The notes beneath the pieces were generated by a model, which worked only from the letters and a program-made list of their open reading frames with translations, was not told the origin of the DNA and made no database searches. From Choristoneura fumiferana (taxonomy: Eukaryota > Arthropoda > Insecta > Lepidoptera > Tortricidae): a DNA stretch of 64,000 bases. The stretch lies in NCBI RefSeq assembly GCF_025370935.1, contig NC_133474.1, positions 1,419,005 through 1,483,004 on the forward strand, read 5' to 3'. Position numbers and translations under genes: made by a program. Below are positions 1 to 10,963 of the stretch, piece after piece; the first letter of the stretch is position 1; each line of letters starts with the position of its first letter.

Positions 1-259
1 ACCAGCCGGCGCGCCGACTATACACGCAGACACCTACCAGGCGGGTCGGTACACACACCAGCCGGCGCGCCGACTATACAAGCAGACACCTACACGAATA
101 GTCTATACACGAAAATATAAACAAGGCAAACTCGTGCTATCAGGCGGTCAGAAAAACACAAGTGTAGTGATCTGTTAGTGTATAATTAGAATAATAATAA
201 TATGGTAGAAATAAACTTGAACGGCGCCAAGCACAATAACCCGACATGGTCTCTTCCAG
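1..259. other. Intron sequence upstream of the first kelch exon, with a two-copy tandem repeat
   Basis: The stretch ends in a pyrimidine-rich acceptor (CTCTTCCAG) that opens the first kelch exon. Positions 1-96 hold two copies of a repeat of about 56 bp, each beginning ACCAGCCGGCGCGCCGACTA. A reading frame enters the exon from an ATG at 202, but its 19 upstream codons do not resemble any kelch protein, so I read them as intron. Confidence 0.6.
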
Positions 260-483
260 GCGAAGTCCTCTTCGCCGTCGGCGGCTGGTGTTCAGGCGAC
301 GCGATAGCCTCTGTGGAGCGCTTCGACCCGCAGACGGCCGAGTGGAAGATGGTCGCGCCCATGTCCAAGCGGCGCTGCGGGGTCGGGGTCGCCGTGCTGC
401 ACGACCTGCTGTACGCCGTGGGGGGGCACGACGGGCAGAGCTACCTCAACAGCATCGAGCGGTACGACCCGCAGACCAATCAG
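260..483 (+). CDS. dbo: dbo kelch exon a (blades 1-2)
   Basis: The acceptor is CTTCCAG at 253-259 and the donor is CAG|GTGCGT at 483/484. The exon enters in phase 1 (its first two bases complete a Gly codon) and leaves in phase 0. It encodes 74 whole codons from EVLFAVGGW to SIERYDPQTNQ. The in-frame run GTGGGGGGGCAC (Val-Gly-Gly-His) at about 418-429 is the left edge of the downstream tandem repeat. Confidence 0.92.
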
Positions 484-3400
484 GTGCGTGCTGGGGGGGG
501 GGGGGGCACGACGGGCAGAGCTACCTCAACAGCATCGAGCGGTACGACCCGCAGACCAATCAGGTGCGTGCTGGGGGGGGGGGGCACGACGGGCAGAGCT
601 ACCTCAACAGCATCGAGCGGTACGACCCGCAGACCAATCAGGTGCGTGCTGGGGGGGGGGCACGACGGGCAGAGCTACCGCAACAGCATCGAGCGGTACG
701 ACCCGCAGACCAATCAGGTGCGTGCTGGGGGGGGGCACGACGGGCAGAGCTACCTCAACAGCATCGAGCGGTACGACCCGCAGACCAATCAGGTGCGTGC
801 TGGGGGGGGGGCACGACGGGCAGAGCTACCTCAACAGCATCGAGCGGTACGACCCGCAGACCAATCAGGTGCGTGCTGGGGGGGGGCACGACGGGCAGAG
901 CTACCTCAACAGCATCGAGCGGTACGACCCGCAGACCAATCAGGTGCGTGCTGAGGGGGGGCACGACGGGCAGAGCTACCTCAACAGCATCGAGCGGTAC
1001 GACCCGCAGACCAATCAGGTGCGTGCTGGGGGGGGGGCACGACGGGCAGAGCTACCTCAACAGCATCGAGCGGTACGACCCGCAGACCAATCAGGTGCGT
1101 GCTGGGGGGGGGCACGACGGGCGGAGCTACCTCAACAGCATCGAGCGGTACGACCCGCAGACCAATCAGGTGCGTGCTGGGGGGGGGGCACGACGGGCAG
1201 AGCTACCTCAACAGCATCGAGCGGTACGACCCGCAGACCAATCAGGTGCGTGCTGGGGGGGGCACGACGGGCAGAGCTACCTCAACAGCATCGAGCGGTA
1301 CGACCCGCAGACCAATCAGGTGCGTGCTGGGGGGGGGGGCCGACGGGCAGAGCTACCTCAACAGCATCGAGCGGTACGACCCGCAGACCAATCAGGTGCG
1401 TGCTGGGGGGGGGGGGCACGACGGGCAGAGCTACCTCAACAGCATCGAGCGGTACGACCCGCAGACCAATCAGGTGCGTGCTGGGGGGGGTTGGGGGGCA
1501 CGACGGGCAGAGCTACCTCAACAGCATCGAGCGGTACGACCCGTGCTGGCTGCACCGGCTGGGTAGGTACACAAGGAATACGTAGTGAACAGATGCGGAA
1601 TAGGTGGTCACTAACAGCCTTATTCATAAAAAATCCTTAATTGAGGTTTGATCGGTCTGTTACTTAGCAGACTGATTAAGCTTGTTAGACGGTTGTCAAG
1701 AAGTATGATTCATAAACGCTTGCTAGCAGTCTGCTAGTTGTTGAGCCGCTGATAGACTGATTAGACTCGTTATGTTGGCCACCTTGACAAATCAAAGACA
1801 AAAAATGGCCTAATCGATAATTAAAAAAAAAAGTTGACAGCAGTGACAGCAAATTAGCAGGAAAAAAATAAAAAGCGAGAAGTTTGTTTTCCCGCCATTT
1901 CCGATCCGCATGTTTATGTTGTGCAAAAAGCCATAATTGTGTTAATCATCCTATTTTTTTTTTTCATACTTATTGTTAATTTATTGCTGCTAATTTAGAG
2001 GATTTTTAAATACAAATTCCTGAAAATATTTTTTCCTGTTTTTTTTTTTAATCTTTGCGTAACTTCACCCTTCACTAAAATATCTTCGGTATGGTTTTTT
2101 GCTCTTGTCAAAGTCAGCTGTTCAAACTTGTGGCGGCCATTTTGTGACTTAGCAGGGAGATAAAGGAGGGTCTACGGTCCGCTAACTTTAGCAGAGCCTT
2201 GATCGACTGATTAGCGCTAACAGACGTTTATGAATCATGTTTTTTAGCATCGGGCCTTCAAGGAGCCTTCAAGGAGGCTCTAACTTTTTATGAATAAGGC
2301 TGTAAATCCGTACGAGGTGGTAACTAAATTTAGAACGGAGATAAATAGACGTCTGAAAGCTCTATCCCAATTAACTGTCTGGTTTTTGTTTAAATTTATC
2401 CTGCTATGGTCACCGATCCACAAAGAATAATTTAGTGTTATACAAGATCTGGCACAAATGGATTGAATGAGTGTTACCTATTTGAATACACTTCACACAA
2501 ATGTGAAAATATCATGAGTCTGTCATATTTGTACAAAATGTCTAAGTGACCTTTATTCTGTTGTGAATCGAGCGTCGAGCGGTATAGTTGGAGGTGTTCC
2601 TTCAGTGTCCCTGTATTGTCGGCAGTGGTGCGGGGCGGTGGCACCGACGTCGTCGTGCCGGACGTCCGTGGGCGTGGCCGTGCTGGACGGCGCGCTGTAC
2701 GCCGTGGGCGGCCAGGACGGCGTCCAGTGCCTCAACCACGTCGAGAGATACGAGCCCAAAGAGAACCGGTGGACCAAGGTACGGGATATCTTAAGAGTAT
2801 AACACTGTCGTTCATTATTACTACAGTGGATGGCAATGAGGATATCCCACCAATGAGGGCTATCGTTTTTTGTCTCACTAGATGGCGCACTGTTGCGCGA
2901 GGTTTTTAAGTATGGCTTTCAGAGTCTGTTATTACGGGCGTGAAAACAGTTTAGATTAAAATCATTATTTAATACACCTTAAAACCGTAGCATACCTAAA
3001 ATATCGAGCATACCACAGTGTTGCAAAGTCCCTGTTTTGTTCGGAAAAAAGGGAGGACAAAGGTTTCCGAAAGACAAAACTGTCTCAAAACACAGACATT
3101 CATTGCCCCGGAACGCATATTTGCCATAATTAATTTCAGATATTGCAAAATATTCACAAAATAATTCTAATTATAAATAAACCCGCGTAGCTCACCCAAA
3201 AACTATGATATTTGACATTTCGGAGACCTCACGCTACACTAGCGCCTCTAGCGGCGAATTCATTCGCGATAGCCCTCATTGCCGTAATCTTATACGCTAT
3301 AATGGTCGCTAATCGTAACGTTAATTTGCTCTAATATCCCATGCTATAATTATTGATTGCCATAATGTTCAATATCGCTAATATTAGATAACGTAATAAA

Positions 3401-6400
3401 TAACACTTTATCCACACCCATGTAGTCCATTATGCGTTCAAAATTCAAATTCAAATTCAAAATTCAAATGATTTATTCAGTAAATAGGCCGCAATGGGCA
3501 CTTTTACACGTCATTTTTTAAACTACCAGCGCTTTCGGAAAGACCATCATTGCCAAGAAGAATGCGCCGCAAGAAACTTGGCAGAAAGTATTTTTTTCAT
3601 AATAATATAATTACAAATAAAATACTTAAAAACTATATTATACAATTAAAGAAAAAAAATACAAAAAATAATAATAATAAAAATACAGGGATGTATGGGG
3701 TCCCTTAGTTACAATACTAAACACTAACTATATCTAAACTATATCTACGTTCAGTGGAAGTGTAGAATGCTTCCACCGTCATAAATTTTAAAATAATAAT
3801 AACAATAATTTAGTTCTGAAATATACATTTCAGGTCAAGTAACCATTAAGCTTTTGGATTTCGAAGGCAAGTTCACGTCTGCCGCCCCCAAAGTTAGCTC
3901 ACACGCACTCATGTCATGCTCTGAAAGCAGAGCGGTACCGAGGGCATGGTATTGCTTCCGTTCCCATAAGCTCTATGGGATCGTCTTGGGAACTTCGACG
4001 TCGCGAGCCTGTGACTAGAAATTAAACTAAAAATATAAAAGTTTAAAATCCATAAGCTTAACAATATACAGCCTTAAACATAGCAAGGGGATGTATAAAG
4101 TCCCTGAGTTAATAATAAAATTATTATACATATTCAAAAACCATAGATTATGACGAAATCGATATCGTAATGAACATTACGAAACCGAAGTCGATATTGT
4201 AATGAACATTACCGCACCGGAGCGGCGGCGCAGCTTCATCTTCGGGCGCAGGAGCTCGTGGGGCAGACAGTTCTGGTTGCAATGCAGGTCATTCTCAATG
4301 GTTCTTGAACGCATTATAGAGGATTTAATATATGGATGTAACTAAAGGACCTTTATTATTACGTAACAGCAGCATAAACTACTATTCCATTATATTTACT
4401 TTCTATAATGTTCATAATCCCTAATATTTTATGCGATAACAATCATTAGCTATAATTAACAGAACGAGCGTTACGGTAAAGTACGGAGTGGCAGGAAGCG
4501 AGCGAGCAAGATTTCTCTGAGCAAAAACGTCTCGGATTAGTCAAGTTTAGCCTTTTTTTGTATTTTTTGTTTCGGTTAGATTTTTTTTTATGGCGAATAA
4601 TTATTTTTGACTTTTAGGGCATATGATTTTAGGACTTTTGAAATTGGAAAAAACAACGATTTATGGCAAACAAATTTATGATTAGTGAAAAAAATATCTG
4701 TTATTAAAATTAATTTAGCTTTTAATCAAAGCTCCACTATGAATAAAATATATAATACAATACAATACAATACAAAGACTCTTTATTGTACACCATGCAT
4801 AGTAAGCGATACAGAAAACAGATACACAGAGAAAAAAAAATTACAAGCAAACAATTAAATTATAATTTGGTGGCCCATGAGGGGAACAATTAAAATTATA
4901 TGAATTGATGGTGATTGTGGGTGTAGGTGGCAGCTATGACGACGCGGCGGCTGGGCGTGGCGGTGGCGGTGCTGGGCGGCGCGCTGTACGCGGTGGGCGG
5001 CTCCGACGGACAGTCCCCGCTCAACACCGTCGAGCGATACGACCCCAGGTATATCTGTCTGTAATACACACTTATCACGGCGATCTTCTCTTTTCAGCGA
5101 CAGCAGCGGTTCTCAACCATTTTGGCTGGCGACCCAAAGTGTAAATATATTTGTAGCCCGCGACTCTAAAATACCGCTTAAATTCGCGTCAAAGTAAAAT
5201 ATATAAAAAAAAATTGCGACCCGAATTTGGCTCGCGACCCGGGGTTAAGAAACGCTATTCATGGTGGCACATTTAGATTGGTCAGTATGGGCAAGTCTGA
5301 CCTGTCTGATAAGATATACAAAGATTCTTAGGTAAGGAAGGAAAGTTCTTTGGAACCCATCGGTTTTAGTGACAAGAAAAACTACGAAACATAGATTAAA
5401 AAAAAACTTATCCAGTTCATAAATCGAAACCAGTCATATTAAAAAATAAAGCTTACATTTTTCTATTTAGATGGTTTAACCTTTGGTGCCGTAGGTATGT
5501 TTTAGGTATTTAAAAAGAAAGATGAAAGTTGGATTCTTTAGGTTTTCCTAGGTTTCAAATTACATTGGAAGGAGGGCATGACAGATCCGAAGATAATTGG
5601 ACTCTAACTACGTAAGGATAAGGTACACCATTACATTGGGGGCGGGGCCGGGTACGAATCCGTACCACGGCATACCAAAGGTTAAGTCACGTGCAGTAAG
5701 TTATTATGAAACGTGACATTTATAATGAATTTTAGTTATTTCATATCCTTTAATTTTGTTAAGTAGTTGTTCGACTACTTTCTTATGAACGTTGCGGGAC
5801 AGTTTGTTTGTGTTCATTCCTAGCCCAGCTCCAGCTGTATAACCCGTTTTTTTTTGAGGTTTGAAATTCAAGATTACACAGAGAAAAATATACTTGCATG
5901 TGACGTCACAACTAGTCACAAGAGATAGATTATACAGATTTAAAAAATAATCACCATATCCAATTTTCAACCGAACTAAATTTTCTTTTCGCTAAACATT
6001 TTTGCGTATCTATATTTTCATAATAATGTATAGGCACAGAGTACATATATAACAGAGACACCACCTAGTACAAGCAAATGGTATCACCCTAATACTGGCT
6101 ATTCAACTGGATATTTTTCTTTCCTTCGATTTTCCAATAGATGGCACCAGTGACAACACAAATAACACGATACGTATTGCCATCTAGTGAGACACTAAGG
6201 ATACGGTACACTGACAACAACCAACAAGCTCTCCAACTGAGCCTAGACGACTAGAGATACGCATGATCTCTCTGTCTTATTTACGTCATTAGAAGAGAAT
6301 GGCATGTTTCTCTCAAATAGTTTCGACGAATGTGAGCAAGCGCGGGGCAAGCCCAGCAAGCGCATTCCGATTATTCGCCATCTAGCGTCACAATTGCAAA

Positions 6401-9400
6401 ACACTACGAAAGCCTCATAGCTAAAATGTAGCCACATGTAGCCTATACTTTCGTATTCTCAATTTATTATTTTTATGGTGTTTCTCATCTTCAAATTAAG
6501 GAGTTGAATTAAGCATGCATCAGCCATGGATAGGATGAGGGGCAGCAGTAACAGCCTTCTATGTGCAATATCGGAGGATGTATCTTGTCCGATATTGCAC
6601 CATTGGACCAAAACACATGTTGTCAAAAATGCCTGGTGACAAACTTTTAGAAATGTATTTCTTTTTTACGTCAATTCTGATCTGTAATTGTAATTTTAAG
6701 GTTTTATATATTTGACATTTGATATTAATTTTTATTTTTCAATTTAATTTAAAACATGTCTAACTTAGTTTTTAAGTGTGTATGTACTAACAAATGAATG
6801 GATCTATGTTGTCTGATAAATAAATAAATTATTATTATTATTATTATTAAGGTTGATGTGAAGTTGTGTTTATAAAATATGCTAGTCTTTATTTTAATCT
6901 TAATATTTCTACTTAATTCGGCTTATTCACATTATATATTTTACAAATGTTAATAGTAGTGCCATCTATTGCTGTTTTTTTGTATTAAATATAGTTTGTA
7001 GGGATTGGTAGGTCATGGTATAGGTAATGGCAAATGCAGGTGTTGTCAAATACCGTATTCTCCCTTAGAGCTAACAAGTGGACGCCTGTCGCGCCGATGT
7101 CGACCCGGCGCAAGCACCTGGGCTGCGCGGTGTTCGACGGACAGATATACGCCGTCGGCGGCCGCGACGACTGCACCGAGCTCTCCTCCGCCGAAAGGTA
7201 AGCCCTATACTATTGGATTTTTCACCTATGATGACTTCTGTGACACTTGAAAATTTTCCGAATTACGCATACTTTTTTTTTAAAATAATTTCTATTTTGA
7301 AGCAAAATAATCAAAAAACTGTACTTAAAAAAAAATATCATCATCCATCCCAGCCTATATACGTCCCACTGCTGCGCACAGGCCTCCTCTCAGAACAAGA
7401 GGGCTTGGGCCATAGTTCCCACGCGGGCCCAGTGCGGATTGGGAACTTGGCACGCACCATTGAATCGCTTCGCAGGTTTGTGCAGGTTTCCTCACGATGT
7501 TTTCCTTCACCGCAAAGCTCGTGGTAAATTTCAAATGTGATTCCGCACATGAATTTCGAAAAACTCAGAGGTGCGAGCCGGGGTTCGAACCCACGACCTT
7601 GAGCTTGAGAGGCGATAGGTCAAACCACTATTTTATATTGGACTGGATGGCAAACGAGCAAGTGGGTCTCCTGATGGTAAGAGATCACCACCGCCCATAG
7701 ACAACTGCAACACCAGGGTATTGCAAATGCGTTGCCAACCTAGAGGCCAAAGATGGAATACCTCAAGTGGCAGTAATTTCACCGGCTGTCTTACTCTCCA
7801 CGCCGAAACACAACAGTGCAAGCACTGCTGCTTCACGGCAGTATTAGCGAGCAAGATGGTGGTAGCAATCCGGGCGGACCTTGCACAAGGTCCTACCACC
7901 TGCAACTAGGCCACCACGGCTAAATATTTATTTTCAAAACAACCTAAATCGATATCAGTGTCCATTAAATAGACTTCATAATGGCCGCAGCCATCTTGTG
8001 CCTTTTGTGGCCAGTGCTTGTTAGTATTACTGTCAGTACGAATGCGTCTGTCTTGTATACGAGTTGAGTTTCCGTTGCATTCTCTTTGCATTGTATTTTG
8101 TTATTGTTCGTTTCTGTTATTATTGTTGTTGACTTTTGTTACTGTTTCTCGTCAAGTTTGTTGTTGTTTTTTTTGGCAAAATGCCGAAACGGCCTAAAAA
8201 TACTGTTTTGAACACCCAGAGTCGGGAGTTTGTAATTCGTTTGAGGGATTATTTCGAGCGAGAACGAGAAAGCGGTGGCCCGGTGGGCGGAAAACTGGAA
8301 AATATTATTTTTTAAACTATAATGCAACTTCTCCTACAATAGGCACTAATAACTCTTAGAACAAACGATAGTTCACTCGATAAATGGTACATCTCTAAAA
8401 CTGTCAAACTCGAAACGTCACAGAACACATCATAGGTGAGATGCATTTTACACATCATCGTTCATCCACCTCTCATATTTCGTTTTCTAGAATTTTTTTA
8501 CCGTACCACGGCAAAAACTACTAGACACTGGCAAAATTGTCCTCCGATGGACAGAGCCATATTTTTTTAAAGAAACATCATAGGTGAAAAATATTGTAAA
8601 GTGCTAAATTAGAATAGAATAGAATAGAATAGAAGACATTTATTCACATTCCCAAAGACACACAAATACAACCAAACTAAAAAACAACAACAGCAAACAC
8701 AAATAAAACAAAAAAAGAAAAGAAATACAAAAATTAAAATATATGAATTAGAACTTCGTATCTTGCCGTCCCGCTGACGCTTATATTATTTAATACGAGA
8801 GTGAGAGGGACGGTAATATACGAACTTTGATTTTCGCTCTACTTTGATCAAGGGCTAGAGCCTATATTAGAGACTATAACATGTACTCTTTGCTATCGAG
8901 GAGAGTTGAGATTAAAACGGCTTCGGCGGTCGATTCGAACGTTTTTAATGTCGTAACTGTGAGTTTTGCCATGATTCTACCTTTTTTGACATTATTTATT
9001 ATCACATAGTAGTTTGACATGAATAACCACTTCGAGAAGCCGTGATGGCCTAGTGAGAAGCCGTGATGGCCTAGTGGTTTGACCTATCGCCTCTCAAGCA
9101 GAGGGTCGTGGGTTCAAACCCCGGCTCGCACCTCTGAGTTTTTCGAAATTCATGTGCGGAATTACATTTGAAATTTACCACGAGCTTTGCGGTAAAGGAA
9201 AACTTCGTAAGGAAACCTGCGAAGCAATTCAATGGTGCGTGTGAAGTTCCCAATCCGCACTGGGCCCGCGTGGGAACTATGGCCCAAGCCCTCATGTTCT
9301 GAGAGGAGGCCTGTGCCCAGCAGTGGGACGTATATAGGCTGGGATGATGAACCACTTCAGGCCCGCCATGTTAATATTGTAGCATAACTTGTCGCGTCAT

Positions 9401-10932
9401 CGACATCGGGTGCCGTCCTATTTGGATTGAGATCCGACTTTCCTCGATGGAAATCTGAGATCAAATAAAAACTAAAGGTAGGGCGCTGCGAACAACGAAA
9501 TGAGGCCGGTCAAACTACACCAATCCGTGTGCTAACACAGTGGCACGCACACACTTGCGACCAAACTTCACCAAAACCTTATTACTTAACATAAAACGTC
9601 AACACTAGTGTTGCCATTATAATATTGTAGTTACCCTATTAGGTATTGGGTAAAAGCCGCCTATGTAATATAATCTTTTTTCTATTAAGTAATTCTATTC
9701 TTTATTAACACGGCTTAAAACGTGAGAAAGTGACACGCAACGTAGTTATTTGGTTCTTGTAAAAGTTTATCAACGTTTTTTATTGTAGTAACGGTATCAA
9801 AGTGTGAAAGTAATTAAAACGATAAAACGATATTTTTGTAGTATCGGGGTACTAAGAATTATTACGGCAACACCGGCCTACGCACACATGTTTATAAAAC
9901 CGGCCTCACCGGGCGTTTCACCGCGCTCCATCTTTACTTTTTATTTGATCTGAGATGGAAATACATTACTCTTTATCTGTACGTATTCAACTATATACAG
10001 AGTTATATAAGCTTTGTAGTTAAACAATGTGTTGTTCAGATACGACCCCGGAGCCGACGCGTGGTCGCCGGTGGTCGCGATGACGTCACGGCGCAGCGGC
10101 GTCGGCCTGGCGGTCGTCAACGGGCAGCTCTACGCCGTCGGCGGCTTCGACGGGACCGCCTACCTCAAGTCTATAGAGGTACACACGCGCGCCATCAACC
10201 ATACAGGCTCGACCATAGGGTTTGATCTATGGTCTCTCGAACAGAGAGTTGTGGCTTCGATCCCAGTATCGTACAGTTGAGGCAAAAGATAGCTGTACAC
10301 TTTAATAACCTTGTCACTCCATCCTCATGCGGCCCAAGTCAAATTTTCGTACAATTTTCGACACTGTGCCGTAGGAGGTTAGGTTTTTTTAACAATTTTA
10401 TACAAAAGTTCAAACACAGTGACAGCGACAAGGTAAACATATTTTTAAGGTAAATATATGTTTTGAGACTCTGGGTACATGGGGACCCGGCGCACACAAA
10501 CTAATCAAAGAAGAGACCAAACGGCTGGCAACGATGGAATGCTGCCAGCCTGCAGAATAAACGAAAGGTGCTATATTTTTTAGTTCTATATGTATTTCGG
10601 CGCACGTTTGAGAAAACTTTTTTTTTACTTTTGCATTTCCTATTCTCACACAATGTTTTAAAAAAGCATTTATAAATACAACTCGCGGCTGAACTCGCGA
10701 GTATTATAAACGGATTCGCTCGCGCTCAGCCTTCTATTACTTCGTTCGGCAATCGCCTAAGTGCCGGCCTATGCAATAATGTATTATTACTGGCAGGTAT
10801 TCGACCCGGAATCGAACCAGTGGCGTCTCTGCGGCGCGATGAACTACCGGCGGCTCGGCGGCGGCGTCGGCGTCATGCGCGCACCCCACCACGACACGCA
10901 CTACATCTGGTGAGTGGTGAGGTGACACCTTT

Positions 10933-10963
<31 letters not shown>

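Larger units (their letters stand above)
2779..4926. other. dbo intron filled with repeat fragments
   Basis: Between two kelch exons I see no coding exon. It contains a LINE-like 3' end (3430-3715), a block at 4215-4330 that recurs inverted near 13050-13200, and a LINE tail with TACAA repeats (4757-4855). The rest is AT-rich sequence without recognisable features. Confidence 0.6.

Noticed and set aside
417..1545. A CRISPR-like array of regular repeats
   Set aside because: The 66-bp units are exon sequence, the spacers are only G tracts, and the organism is an insect.
246..1640. A 464-codon repetitive reading frame, and overlapping long frames on both strands
   Set aside because: They are the kelch exon minisatellite read in shifting frames. 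The true coding sequence ends at the donor at 483/484. It is not a repeat protein.
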